From assembly GCF_900115775.1 (NCBI RefSeq), contig NZ_FOXS01000010.1, positions 62,001 through 126,000 on the forward strand: a stretch of DNA of 64,000 nucleotides. The letters run 5' to 3'. Under the pieces are notes generated by a model that ran no database searches, was not told where the DNA came from, and saw only the letters and a list, made by a program, of their open reading frames with translations. Every line of letters starts with the position of its first letter. Positions within the stretch are counted from its first letter, which is position 1. This document shows positions 33,394 through 41,867 of the stretch, in pieces. The translations under genes and the position numbers were made by a program. This DNA is from Hymenobacter arizonensis. GTDB lineage: Bacteria; Bacteroidota; Bacteroidia; Cytophagales; Hymenobacteraceae.

Positions 33394-33404
33394 CCCCCCC
33401 CCCC
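33394..33404 (+). repeat. homopolymer of eleven C
   Basis: Eleven consecutive C bases, nine bases before the ATG at 33413. In the ribosome-binding region, so length changes could alter spacing. No start-deciding Shine-Dalgarno is visible. Confidence 0.7.
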
Positions 33405-33412
33405 GTCACAAC

Positions 33413-34063
33413 ATGCTACCGCTACTGCTCGGCTTACTGGCCCCCCCGGCCCTCTATTTTTTCCTGCTGGCCGTTCTTCCCCCGCGCCTGCCCGTTGACG
33501 CGGTGCGGCGGCCGTTGCGGTGGGCACACTGGGGAAGTGGCGCGTTGATCCTCGCAGCTGTGGGGGTGTGCGGCACCCGGTGGGAGCTCAGCATCCGCTA
33601 CCCCGCCGGGTTTGCGCTCCTCGTGGTGGGCAGCGGGCTCGTCGCCGGGCTCCGCGCGCGGCTGGCGCTGGTGGCGGGCGGGGGGCGGCTGCTGGCCCGG
33701 GCCCAGGCGTGGGGCACCCCCGTGCTCCTGCCGGGGCTCTGGTGCTGGTATGCGTGGCGCACGGCCGACGTCGTGTACTGGGACGCCCACGTCAGCCTCG
33801 AGCTCACGGAAAGCACGGGGTGGCGCAGCGGCGTGACGTCCCAGTCGGTGACGCTGTACCGGGCCCGCGGCGTGCTGTTTGAGCAGTTGCTCGGCGACGT
33901 GCACGTCACGCAGGCCGCGCCGGTGTACCCCGACCACCCCGACCAGGTGCTGTACCACAAAGACTGGTGGCCCGTTGTCCGCGCCGTGACCGTCGACGAA
34001 AAGTCCCGCACCGGGGTGCTGCGGCTTTCGGCCGGGTCCATCCCCTTCCGGGTCACCGAGTGA
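33413..34063 (+). CDS. membrane protein, paralogue of the N-terminal part of 14057
   Basis: A 216-residue protein with four N-terminal spans. It shares with 14057 the blocks VRRPLRWAHWGSGALILAAV, SIRYPAGFALLVVGSGLVAG, YWDAHVSLELTESTGW and LYRARGVLFEQLLGDVHVT. It stops before the TonB-C-like domain present in that paralogue. Function unknown. Confidence 0.7.
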   Translation: MLPLLLGLLAPPALYFFLLAVLPPRLPVDAVRRPLRWAHWGSGALILAAVGVCGTRWELSIRYPAGFALLVVGSGLVAGLRARLALVAGGGRLLARAQAWGTPVLLPGLWCWYAWRTADVVYWDAHVSLELTESTGWRSGVTSQSVTLYRARGVLFEQLLGDVHVTQAAPVYPDHPDQVLYHKDWWPVVRAVTVDEKSRTGVLRLSAGSIPFRVTE

Positions 34064-34076
34064 GTCGAGATACCGG

Positions 34077-34153
34077 CCGCGCCTTCGGCCCGCCGCTCCG
34101 GTGGCACCGGCATCCCCCTGAACCGTCACCCCGCCAACCCAACCGTAATCCTG
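34077..34153 (+). repeat. conserved leader between family A genes, copy 3
   Basis: GCCGCGCCTTCGGCCCGCCG, then CCCCTGAACCGTCACCCCG and CCCAACCGTAATCCTGATG. Confidence 0.5.
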
Positions 34154-34167
34154 ATGCCCTCACGCGC

Positions 34168-34473
34168 TTGAAGAATCTTTTGTACACGCGGATAGTGCCC
34201 TGGGCCGTTGTTTTGATGCAAGGCGGCCTCATTAGACTAGCTTTCTCTCTTGATTATGTTGGGTATCATAACGACCCGAAGTTCGGGCTTTGCTTTTTGG
34301 CGGCGACGATGGCGACCATCGTCTTCTGTGTTCGGGGCTACCCGCGTGTTCGGCACCACCCCTATGTACGCGCCGTTTACCAACTAGCACTGGCAGTGGC
34401 TTTACTCCTGTTCCTCATTGGAGCGATACTGGTGGCTGCGGCCAACAGCTCGCCTGGAATGTGGCGCAATTAG
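34168..34473 (+). CDS. small membrane protein, family A-like, start damaged
   Basis: The frame starts at TTG 34168 (LKNLLYTRIVPWAVVLMQGG) and runs 101 codons with three spans and FCVRGYPRVRHHPYVRAVYQ, as in 32429. The well-placed ATG at 34154, which sits at the same point of the conserved leader as the other starts, is one base out of frame and ends after five codons. A 1-nt indel between 34156 and 34167 probably broke the start. Confidence 0.55.
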   Translation: MKNLLYTRIVPWAVVLMQGGLIRLAFSLDYVGYHNDPKFGLCFLAATMATIVFCVRGYPRVRHHPYVRAVYQLALAVALLLFLIGAILVAAANSSPGMWRN

Positions 34474-34527
34474 CGCTGGTCACCGGACAAGGGCGCGCGC
34501 TTGGTCGCTCTTATTGCGAGTCGGGCC

Positions 34528-34677
34528 GTGGCGGCTGCAAAAGTCCTAGACCGAAGGTTCCCCACCTCTTGCAGCAATCGCCACCTGCCGGGATAAGACC
34601 CGGGAGCTTCTTCTTGTAGCCTACACCCCTCCGGGCGCTTGCCCTTGCCTGGATTAAGGAGGTTCTGCATCAGCCAC
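34528..34677 (+). mobile_element. IS1182-related short element (MITE-like), diverged
   Basis: 150 bp, the same size as the copies at 42368 and 56676. Left end GTGGCGGCTGCAAAAGTC and right end GTTCTGCATCAGCCAC are mutated versions of their termini. The right flank is GACC, the left GGCC. Non-coding. Confidence 0.65.
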
Positions 34678-34692
34678 GACCGTTTTTTGAAC
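34678..34692 (+). repeat. array repeat, distal box right of a short element
   Basis: GACCGTTTTTTGAAC. The left part is not recognisable beyond the element. Confidence 0.7.
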
Positions 34693-34858
34693 CGGCCCTG
34701 ATGTTATAGTCCGCATTTATCCTAGCCCCCGGCCGCACGCCCGACGGCATCGTTACTCCTTGGTCCATTGGCATGTTCAGCCTCGTTCCCCCCGACACAA
34801 GAAGCCGGGCCAGCTGCGGAGTGCTAAATTCACCCTCCCTTCTCCGAAAAAGGAGCCG
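34693..34858. other. stretch without gene
   Basis: No frame with start and context in either strand. No recognisable RNA or repeat apart from the flanking boxes. Confidence 0.3.
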
Positions 34859-34890
34859 AATAACGTCCTTAAGGCGTGTTTTGCTTGAAC
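34859..34890 (+). repeat. array repeat, degenerate
   Basis: AATAACGTCCTTAAGGCG then TGTTTTGCTTGAAC. It ends seven bases before the ATG at 34898. Confidence 0.55.
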
Positions 34891-34897
34891 GAACCAG

Positions 34898-35461
34898 ATG
34901 AATAAATTACTATTTGCCCTGGCTCTGCTATACACTGCTCCAGTGGCCCAGGCACAGGCACAACCAGCAAAGGCGACCGCGAAATCCAGTGCGCTGCCCG
35001 TTGACCCGGACACCGGCTTGGTGGCCTACACCGGGGTGGTTGAAGTGCCCGGTGCCCTTCAGGCGCACTTGTACACGCGGGCCGCTGCGTGGGTTGCGGA
35101 ACATTATCCAGCGGCCACCTCCGCGGTGCAGGATAAGGAAACGGGGAAACTCATTGTCCAAGGCACGGCGTATCCCCGTGCACCGGCGGGCTTTGCCTCC
35201 AGCGTGACCTACACCCTGAGCCTCTACGTGAAAGAAGGGAAATACAAGTACGATTTCACCGGTTTCCGGCACGAGGCCAAAGCAGGAGATGACGTAGGGC
35301 TGGGGGCCTTCGAGAACGAAAAGGTCGGCAATGCCCTCACCCGAGACGTGTTGCAAAAGCCGTGGAACGGCATTCGCGCTGAAACCGCTGCGCAGGTTCA
35401 GCGCCTGATTGTTTCGCTGGCGGCGGCAATGAACGGCGCAAAAGATAAGAGCGATTTCTAA
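34898..35461 (+). CDS. DUF4468-like secreted protein
   Basis: A 187-residue protein with a signal peptide (LLFALALLYTAPVAQAQAQ). The domain from residue 36 carries DPDTGLVAYTGVVEVPGAL, LYTRAAAWVAEHYP, KETGKLIVQGTAYPR and SVTYTLSLYVKEGKYKYDFT, the signature of DUF4468 found in many Bacteroidota secreted proteins. Function unknown. Confidence 0.75.
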   Translation: MNKLLFALALLYTAPVAQAQAQPAKATAKSSALPVDPDTGLVAYTGVVEVPGALQAHLYTRAAAWVAEHYPAATSAVQDKETGKLIVQGTAYPRAPAGFASSVTYTLSLYVKEGKYKYDFTGFRHEAKAGDDVGLGAFENEKVGNALTRDVLQKPWNGIRAETAAQVQRLIVSLAAAMNGAKDKSDF

Positions 35462-35463
35462 TC

Positions 35464-35496
35464 CCTCATTTTGCCTTTCCGACCCCTTCGCTGAAC
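35464..35496 (+). repeat. array repeat, short form
   Basis: CCTCATTTTGCCTTTCCG then ACCCCTTCGCTGAAC, two bases after the DUF4468 stop. Confidence 0.8.
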
Positions 35497-35574
35497 AGCT
35501 ACTAGGTTTAGCCGTCCGTGTATTCCCACCATTCCTTGCCTATCCAGCGGGGCGTGGTCCCCTACCTTAGCCGT

Positions 35575-36249
35575 ATGGACCGTCGCCATTTTTTTCCTTC
35601 TCGTTATGGCGCGGGCCTGTGCTTCGGGCTCCTGCTCGCTACCGGGCACGCCGGTGCCCAATCGCCCCGCGCCCCGGTCCCGCACCGCCGGGCGCCCTCG
35701 TTCACGCTCCCTGTCCTCCCGACAGCTCCTGCTTCGCCGGGGCTGTCCCCGGCCCAAGCCCAGCGAACGGCCTACCACCAGGCGCACGTGGCGCCCGTCA
35801 TCCGGGGGCTGCGCCGCCAAGTGGCGGCGGTGCTCTCGGCCGAGGACCTTCAACTCGTGGACTCGGTCCAGGCCCAAATGCGGGCCATCCGCCGCCGGGC
35901 GGCCCCGTTGCAGGACCCCGTGCCCGGCGGCAACCCGCCGGCCTTGCCCCCGAGTGGACGCCACGCCCTGGCCCAACTCAGGGCCGAACACCAGCAGGCG
36001 ATGGCGCGGCTGGACCCCCTCGCAGCGAAGCACGCCCCCTTCCTGGCGGCCTTGGTCGAGGAACTGGCGCCGGAACGGGCGCGCTGGCTGCGCGATTTAG
36101 CCGCCATCCCGCGGCCCGAACTCGCGGCGGACCCCACCCGGGTGAGCGACGCGCAGTGGATTGACCACCAGCTCCGACCCGAGGTGCTGCTCATCAGCGC
36201 GGCCGAGGTGCCCGCCACGACGCGTCGGCCATCGGCCAAGCAACGCTGA
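35575..36249 (+). CDS. secreted helical protein, Spy/CpxP-like
   Basis: A 224-residue protein; ATG 35575 opens a signal peptide (GAGLCFGLLLATGHAGAQ). After a proline-rich linker come long helices with VIRGLRRQVAAVLSAEDLQ, LVDSVQAQMRAIRRRAAPLQ and LAQLRAEHQQAMARLDPL. This resembles periplasmic LTxxQ/heavy-metal-sensor-type proteins, a tentative match. Confidence 0.55.
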   Translation: MDRRHFFPSRYGAGLCFGLLLATGHAGAQSPRAPVPHRRAPSFTLPVLPTAPASPGLSPAQAQRTAYHQAHVAPVIRGLRRQVAAVLSAEDLQLVDSVQAQMRAIRRRAAPLQDPVPGGNPPALPPSGRHALAQLRAEHQQAMARLDPLAAKHAPFLAALVEELAPERARWLRDLAAIPRPELAADPTRVSDAQWIDHQLRPEVLLISAAEVPATTRRPSAKQR

Positions 36250-36308
36250 CGGTGCAGGACGGAGGTAATGGTAAGGGCCAGACTATTGCTGGAGTCCGTT
36301 CTCCGGAA

Positions 36309-36358
36309 TCCTCCTTCACTTAAATGGCCGCGTTTAGCTTCGGACTGTTTTGCTAAAC
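36309..36358 (+). repeat. array repeat, long form
   Basis: TCCTCCTTCACTTAAATGG, CCGCGTTTAGCTTCGGAC, then TGTTTTGCTAAAC. Confidence 0.85.
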
Positions 36359-36531
36359 TATACGCAGATTATTACACTTTGGGCCGCTGGGCTGATGCCC
36401 CCGGCATTGCACAAAAGAACGCGCTAGAGAATCATCTTGACGCCGAGAAACTGGGGGAAATGCCGGAACTTCGCCCCCTTTATATAACCACCCCAGCTTT
36501 CTGCACGGGGTGAACTACTGCAACGTGTTTT

Positions 36532-38544
36532 ATGCGCTACTTCCGCCCCCTCGCATTGCTGACTCAGCTCACCAGTCTGGGCTTTCTAGTGACGAAGCAG
36601 CCAGCCCAGGCCCAGCGCCGGGCCAGGCCAGCCAGCTTCGAGCAGCGCGTTACGGTTCCGTCCATTCCATTTCGGCGCGGCGGGCTCACGGGCCTGGTTA
36701 CGCCGCAGGGAAAAGTACTGGTCGAGCCGCGCTACCCCAACCAGATACTACGCGACTTCCGCACGCCTTACCTCTGGTACACCACCCAGGCAGGGCCGCT
36801 GCCCCTTATCCTGCTCAACGAGCAAGGCCAGGAACTCGGCCACTTCAAAACCTTCGCGCGGCTGCCCAACGGCATGGTGGCGGCTACCGGCCGGCGCACC
36901 GTCACGCTCTTCGATTCCGTGGGCCACTTGGTGCGCCCCACACCCTACGCCAGCATCCAAGAAAGCTGGCACCAGGGCCTGGTGCCCGTAACGCTGCCCG
37001 ATTCCGTGATGACGACAAAGCCCGCCTCCGGTTCATACGGCCAACGGAACGCCACCTATGGGGTACCCGGGCTGGTGGGCCTGATGGATGCGCAGGGCCG
37101 GGAAGTGGTGCCGCCCGCTTTCAACCAGATTGGGTGGTACTGGCAAGGCTACGCGCCCGTAACGATGAGCGACCGGCGGAAAGGCGCGCTGGACCGCAAG
37201 GGCCGGGTAACCTGGCTCAGCCAGGCCCACGCCGATACCATTGCCCGCGAATACTTTGGCGGGTTCTGGGCGGGGCGGTCCAATGAGCGCCAAAGCGCCG
37301 CCGCCGTGGACGTGCGCGATAAAGTCGTCGTCCCCTTCGGCAAGTATAAACAGATTACGCGCCACCCGTCCGACCCGTATATTGAGGTGATGCAGCGCGC
37401 CCAAGTGGGGGCGCCGCCCGCGGCGCAGTGGGCGGAGCGCTGGGGCTTGCTCGACACCACGTTCCGCGAAATCACGCCGCCTCGCTACCTCAGCCTGATG
37501 CAACGGGGGCGCTGGACGGTGGTCGAATTGCCGCCCGTCGGACCGGACCAAATCCCTCAGCGCGGCGCCCTCTACCAAGGCCGGCTGGTGATACCGGCCA
37601 CAAACCCGCAGGTGCACATCACCCGTGACCAGCGCTACGCGCTGGCGTTGGAAGCCGGCCGCGACGCGGTGACGCAGAAATATGCATCGCACTACGTGTG
37701 CTACGGGCCGCAGGGGCGCACCGGCATGGCCGTCCCTTCGCTTCAAACCCCAATTTACCTCGGTCACCATATTTTTTCTTACCAGACCGCTTTCGACACG
37801 CGGCCGCAGCTGATTCTGGCCAACGGCCAGAAGCCCTTCGCAGAGGAGATTACCTTTGTTTCGAATGCCTATGGCGAGCGCTACTACCAGGTGCGCACGG
37901 CCACCAAAGCGGGTCTGCTGGACACCACCGGTCGCTGGGCCGTGCCGCTCAACGCCGCCTACGACGAAGTGCTGCCCCACCAGCCCGATTCGTTATTCTA
38001 CGTGAAAAAAGACAAATTAGTGGGCCTGATAACCGCAAAGGGTCAAGTGGTGGTGCCGCTGGAATACGCCCGGATTTACGACGGCCCTGGTCGGACGTTT
38101 GTTGCCAGCAAGCCCGACGGCCGGCTGGTGCTGGGCCGCCAGGGCCGCGTGCTGGTCACGCTGCCCGATTACAAAACGCGGGGCCAACGAGTGAATCAGA
38201 TTCAAGTGGTGGCCCCTGGGCTGGCGATGCTACAATGGGTCGTCGAACCGACGACCCCTTCTGCCTCGCAAACGGCCCCTACCGCCTCCCCCCGAGGCCT
38301 GCTGCTGATCAATGAAAAAGGCCAACAGATTTTGCCCGCCGGAGTGGTGCAAGCCGGGCCGGCCACCAACGGGGTAATCTGGGTATCGAACGGCACGGCC
38401 TACGCGGTGCTGGACTACCAGGGCAAGCTCCTTACCGCGTTTAAATACACCCAGGTGCAGCCTTTCTTCGCGGGGATTACCACCGCCACCACCAATGGCC
38501 AAGTGGTCTGGATTGACTGCTTCGGCAAAGAGTACGCGGAGTAA
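36532..38544 (+). CDS. WG-repeat secreted protein
   Basis: A 670-residue protein; ATG 36532 opens a signal peptide ending PAQAQ near residue 28. About eight WG-type repeats follow, for instance GLVTPQGKVLVEPRY, GLVGLMDAQGREVVPPAF, WGLLDTTFREITPPRY, AGLLDTTGRWAVPLNAAYDE and VGLITAKGQVVVPLEY. WG repeats form a beta-rich scaffold and are widespread in Bacteroidota surface and immunity-type loci. Ligand unknown. It is the second largest cargo gene. Confidence 0.85.
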   Translation: MRYFRPLALLTQLTSLGFLVTKQPAQAQRRARPASFEQRVTVPSIPFRRGGLTGLVTPQGKVLVEPRYPNQILRDFRTPYLWYTTQAGPLPLILLNEQGQELGHFKTFARLPNGMVAATGRRTVTLFDSVGHLVRPTPYASIQESWHQGLVPVTLPDSVMTTKPASGSYGQRNATYGVPGLVGLMDAQGREVVPPAFNQIGWYWQGYAPVTMSDRRKGALDRKGRVTWLSQAHADTIAREYFGGFWAGRSNERQSAAAVDVRDKVVVPFGKYKQITRHPSDPYIEVMQRAQVGAPPAAQWAERWGLLDTTFREITPPRYLSLMQRGRWTVVELPPVGPDQIPQRGALYQGRLVIPATNPQVHITRDQRYALALEAGRDAVTQKYASHYVCYGPQGRTGMAVPSLQTPIYLGHHIFSYQTAFDTRPQLILANGQKPFAEEITFVSNAYGERYYQVRTATKAGLLDTTGRWAVPLNAAYDEVLPHQPDSLFYVKKDKLVGLITAKGQVVVPLEYARIYDGPGRTFVASKPDGRLVLGRQGRVLVTLPDYKTRGQRVNQIQVVAPGLAMLQWVVEPTTPSASQTAPTASPRGLLLINEKGQQILPAGVVQAGPATNGVIWVSNGTAYAVLDYQGKLLTAFKYTQVQPFFAGITTATTNGQVVWIDCFGKEYAE

Positions 38545-38992
38545 AGGCCGTTGTACTAGATGATCACCGGTTTCCCTCTTAGTGAACGTCGGACCGATTG
38601 TATAAACGGACCTTTATATCGTTACCATCCGCTGGTGTGGTTTTAAACTAAGCTGCAGGCACGCTGAGTCACCTGTTAACCGCTTCCTTGTCGGACAAAT
38701 GGTGCAGGGAGTGTACTAAGCATGTTACGGCAGGCCCACCTCCTTTGCGCTGAAGAGGGGATCTACTGAAAAAAAAACCTCGTCAGCTGAAGTTGGCAAA
38801 GCTGATTCCACCTGCATAGGTGAGGCGGATGGTTGCACCTTTACGTGGCTGTCCACGGCAAAGGGATGCCATGTCTCAGCGGTAAAGGTTAGGAAGGGAC
38901 GCAGTCATAACAACGTGGACTTCGTACCCGCGAAGGAAGGGCGTGGGCCGGGCCACCTGAGGCCAAGGCGGCGAGCAGATACTAGGCCAGGC
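38545..38992. other. 448-bp region without convincing gene
   Basis: No start-to-stop frame with sensible composition on either strand. It holds a repeat at 38566-38607, a lone repeat-like box (CCTCCTTTGCGCTGAAG) near 38738-38754, and an A9 run near 38770. The stretch 38800-38980 is compositionally even and may be a non-coding RNA or the eroded end of an unidentified element. Confidence 0.35.
38566..38607 (+). repeat. array repeat, short form, degenerate
   Basis: CACCGGTTTCCCTCTTAGTG, AACGTCGGACCG, then ATTGTATAAAC. Confidence 0.6.
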
Positions 38993-39436
38993 CTACCGGG
39001 GTGGGGCGAGCAAGACAAAGGGCCGAATGCGCACGTTCGTCGTTTCCCCGTTTTGCATCCCTGGCGTGAAATGCGGCAGCTTTGCAACAGCGGCTAGCAG
39101 CGCCTTGCCCACGCCGGGCGAAGGCGCTTGCAACACCTTCACGTCGCGCACCCGCCCCTTCCGGTCTACGACAAATTCCACCTGCGCCCGCCCTTCGGCT
39201 TTCTCCCCGTTGGGCAGTACCAACGCCTGCTGGATGGCAGTAGAGATGGCTTGGCCACCGTTACCATTGGGCAGGGCAGGCATGAGTTCTACTATATCGT
39301 AAACTTTCTTCGTATCCACTCCTTTGCCGCCGCCATCGGAGCGTTGCGGCATTACGGTTTGTGCCCCTAAAGGAGGAGTAGCGGCGATTAGAACAATAGC
39401 CAAATTGATGGCAGCGAGGTGTACGGCAAGTTTCAT
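38993..39436 (-). CDS. secreted TonB-C-like protein
   Basis: A 147-residue protein with a signal peptide (LAAINLAIVLIAATPPLGAQ). A TonB C-terminal-like domain follows: VYDIVELMPALPNGNGG, STAIQQALVLPNGEKAEGRA, QVEFVVDRKGRVRDVKVLQ and AAVAKLPHFTPGMQNGE. No anchor is present, so periplasmic. It is a more distant relative of 23972 and 26596. Confidence 0.75.
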   Translation of the reverse strand: MKLAVHLAAINLAIVLIAATPPLGAQTVMPQRSDGGGKGVDTKKVYDIVELMPALPNGNGGQAISTAIQQALVLPNGEKAEGRAQVEFVVDRKGRVRDVKVLQAPSPGVGKALLAAVAKLPHFTPGMQNGETTNVRIRPFVLLAPPR

Positions 39437-39445
39437 GCGGCAAAA

Positions 39446-39464
39446 TAGGACCGTTTGCGTGAAC
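39446..39464 (+). repeat. array repeat, distal box
   Basis: TAGGACCGTTTGCGTGAAC, ten bases upstream of the minus-strand start at 39436. Confidence 0.8.
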
Positions 39465-39518
39465 TACTATCAAGCGAGAACGGCCCTTTTTACATGATAT
39501 CGGGAAGTACCAGCCTGC

Positions 39519-39878
39519 TTACTTATGGTAACACAACCGATATATTGTCATGACTGCCAGTGATATAGGAATTGCCAGTACCGGGGCGACGAGAAAGGTG
39601 TATGGCACCATATCGAGTAGGTGAAACACCCATTCTATCCAAGCCGGCATCCGATACCACGATAACATCCACAACCAAGCGCCAACGCTGGTCAACAGCC
39701 AAAGTATGAGCCCGGCACGCCAGAAGGGGTGAGAGGCCAGCACATTCCAAATGACCAATACAGCGATGCCAAAGCACATCAGCACAAAAAAAGGTGGGAT
39801 GAGCATGAACATGAGCAAGCTGGCGAAAGGATTAAATACGTTGGATAAACGCTGATGTGGACGCGTTGTCCGTTCCAA
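39519..39878 (-). CDS. polytopic membrane protein, start uncertain
   Basis: Up to 119 residues from a TTG at 39878; an internal ATG at 39812 (MFMLIPPFFVLMCFGIA) is a likely alternative. Four hydrophobic segments, the last AIPISLAVMTIYRL. Function unknown. Confidence 0.5.
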   Translation of the reverse strand: MERTTRPHQRLSNVFNPFASLLMFMLIPPFFVLMCFGIAVLVIWNVLASHPFWRAGLILWLLTSVGAWLWMLSWYRMPAWIEWVFHLLDMVPYTFLVAPVLAIPISLAVMTIYRLCYHK

Positions 39879-39982
39879 GACAGCGCGTTGTCATGCTTCT
39901 AAATGAGCAGCGTGTTTCCAGCCTGTTGTGTGGAGTACGGAGCTTGCCTTTTGATACGAATATTTTTTAAAACCACTACGTG

Positions 39983-40954
39983 ATGCTTTTTCTGATTTGC
40001 CTGCTGGTGTTGATTGGGGGGCTGGTCCTCTTTGCCCGGTGGTTGCGCGCCAAGCAAGCGCCGCGCTACTGGCTTGCGCCCGGCATTTTACTGGGCTGTT
40101 TGCTTCTGGCAGCTGGCGTCGACATGCTCGCGTACCAGCACGCCTACGCCGTGAGCTACACGGGTGACGAGGGCTGGACCAGTGAAACCGTATATTATAC
40201 ACCGGACTACGACGGCGAAGAGGAGGCGCTTGCGCTCGTCCTCTGTGGCCCGTTGGTGGGGATGGTAATTCTGTTGCTGTATTCCATCAGGGGTCAACGC
40301 GGATGGCAGTTTGGGCAGTACGCCGTATTGCTTACCTGCTACCCGTTTGCGGCACTGGTTTTATTTTTTCCAACCGACAATAAACCAAGGTATTACGAGG
40401 GAGCAGCCCTTCCTTTTGTAGCCGATTCTCTTAGAGTGGTCACCCGATATTTGCCGCATAAAATTTACCGTATCACGCATTCAGGAGACAACGCCTTCGC
40501 CCAAACCCACCCTGAAAAACGCGCCAACAAGCCGGTGGCGGTGCCAGCGGCGGAACCGGAACTGCCGGGGCCTTTACGCGGCGCAAGAGTATGGAATGAC
40601 CCGTCGACTCGCCGTCCCATCAAAAAACCGTTCGACTTCAATAGCATCTTTACCGAGGTAGAACAAATGCCGACGCTGAACGGCCAATACGCGGTCACGG
40701 CCAGCATGGCGGCCATCCACCGGTCCTTGGTTGTGCCACCAGGCGCCCCAGACGGCCGCGTGTTCGTGTCGTTTAACGTGGACAAAAAAGGGCGCGTCCG
40801 CCATCCCCGCATTGACCAGGGGCTGCGGGCCGACGTGGATTCGGCCGTTATCGCGGCGACGCGGCAGCTCCCGCCCTTCGTCCCCGGCCGGCACGCGGGG
40901 CAGGCGGTGACCGTGCACTTCTGGGTACCCGTGACAATTCCAGTAAAGAAGTAA
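39983..40954 (+). CDS. chimera: membrane protein fused to TonB-C-like domain
   Basis: A 323-residue protein. Residues 1-165 form a separate membrane protein (MLFLICLLVLIGGLVLFARW, LAPGILLGCLLLAAGVDML, more spans near 93-108 and 115-130). Near residue 172 the sequence becomes GDNAFAQTHPEKRANKPVAV, matching the end of the signal peptide and linker of 26596 (GSNALAQTRPKKRASKTVAV). The rest (VEQMPTLNGQYAVTASMAAI, FVSFNVDKKGRVRHPRIDQG) follows that gene closely. The junction lies inside a former signal peptide, so fusion by recombination is likely. Confidence 0.75.
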   Translation: MLFLICLLVLIGGLVLFARWLRAKQAPRYWLAPGILLGCLLLAAGVDMLAYQHAYAVSYTGDEGWTSETVYYTPDYDGEEEALALVLCGPLVGMVILLLYSIRGQRGWQFGQYAVLLTCYPFAALVLFFPTDNKPRYYEGAALPFVADSLRVVTRYLPHKIYRITHSGDNAFAQTHPEKRANKPVAVPAAEPELPGPLRGARVWNDPSTRRPIKKPFDFNSIFTEVEQMPTLNGQYAVTASMAAIHRSLVVPPGAPDGRVFVSFNVDKKGRVRHPRIDQGLRADVDSAVIAATRQLPPFVPGRHAGQAVTVHFWVPVTIPVKK

Positions 40955-40988
40955 CCGTAAGTCGCTCTGCGGGGCTTAATGTAGTAAA

Positions 40989-41022
40989 ACCCTCCTTTGC
41001 GTGAACCACCCTTTGGCTGAAC
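40989..41022 (+). repeat. array repeat, short form
   Basis: CCTCCTTTGCGTGAACCACC then CTTTGGCTGAAC. Confidence 0.8.
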
Positions 41023-41147
41023 CGTTGCGGACGCCTGGGAATAGGAGGGCAAGGGCCCCATCGCGGCGGCCTGCGTACCTTAATCGGCAGCGGTCGTTGC
41101 CCACCCCTTGGCCATCCCCCGCACACGACACCCCGACGAAGCACGTG

Positions 41148-41786
41148 ATGGCGAAATATTCGGTGTTGCTCTGCGTGGCCCTCTCCCTGCTCTTGCTCGT
41201 CACGGCCGCCGGGCTGTACCCGGGCGGCTCGTTGGGGGCCCCCCGTTCGGACGGGTTCGACTGGTCCCAGAACTTTATCACCAACCTGTTTGGCGCGCGC
41301 GCCCTGAACGGGGCCGCGAACCCGGGCCGGTGGTGGGCCGTCGCGGGCATGGCCTTCCACGCCCTGGGGCAGGGGCTGTTTTTCCGCCACATGTCCCGCA
41401 AGATGCCCACCCGGCACGCGGCGGCCGTCCTGCAGGGGGTCGGGGGGGCCAACCTCTTGTTTTCCTTCCTGGTCGTCACGCCCCTGCACGACGCCATGGT
41501 TCACCTCTCGAGCGCCGTGGCCTTGCTCGGGCTCTTTTACGTCACGGTGTTTGTCTTCCGGTCCCGGCTGCGGTGGTTCAAGTTCGGGTGCCCTGTTTGC
41601 CTGCTGCTTGGTTACGCCACCCTCTACTTGTACGGCGCCGGCCATTGGGGGGCGTTGGCCATCATGCAGAAAGTGTCGCTGGGCAGCGCCCTGTTATTGG
41701 TGGTGGGGCTGGAGTATTTCACTCACCGGGACGACTTTGCCCCCCCTCACCCGGGCGGACCCAAAACGCCGGCCACGACCCGCTGA
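41148..41786 (+). CDS. six-span membrane protein, DUF998-like
   Basis: A 212-residue protein; ATG 41148 is chosen over an upstream frame that runs into the repeat. Six spans: residues 5-23, 62-80, 93-115, 120-140, 148-165 and 172-190. GLYPGGSLGAPRSDGFDWSQ followed by NFITNLFG recalls the DUF998 arrangement; the match is by eye only. Confidence 0.6.
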   Translation: MAKYSVLLCVALSLLLLVTAAGLYPGGSLGAPRSDGFDWSQNFITNLFGARALNGAANPGRWWAVAGMAFHALGQGLFFRHMSRKMPTRHAAAVLQGVGGANLLFSFLVVTPLHDAMVHLSSAVALLGLFYVTVFVFRSRLRWFKFGCPVCLLLGYATLYLYGAGHWGALAIMQKVSLGSALLLVVGLEYFTHRDDFAPPHPGGPKTPATTR

Positions 41787-41823
41787 CACAGGAGGGGCAG
41801 CCGGCAGGCGGGGGCTTCGGAGG

Positions 41824-41842
41824 AACGCTCCTCCAACTGAAC
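41824..41842 (+). repeat. array repeat, proximal box only
   Basis: AACGCTCCTCCAACTGAAC. Confidence 0.65.
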
Positions 41843-41867
41843 CGCTACTCGAAAGCCGGCGTGTTGG

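Noticed and set aside
36268..36513. 81-codon plus-strand frame between the Spy-like and WG-repeat genes
   Set aside because: It runs straight through the array repeat at 36309 and has no domain or signal, so it is unlikely to be a gene.
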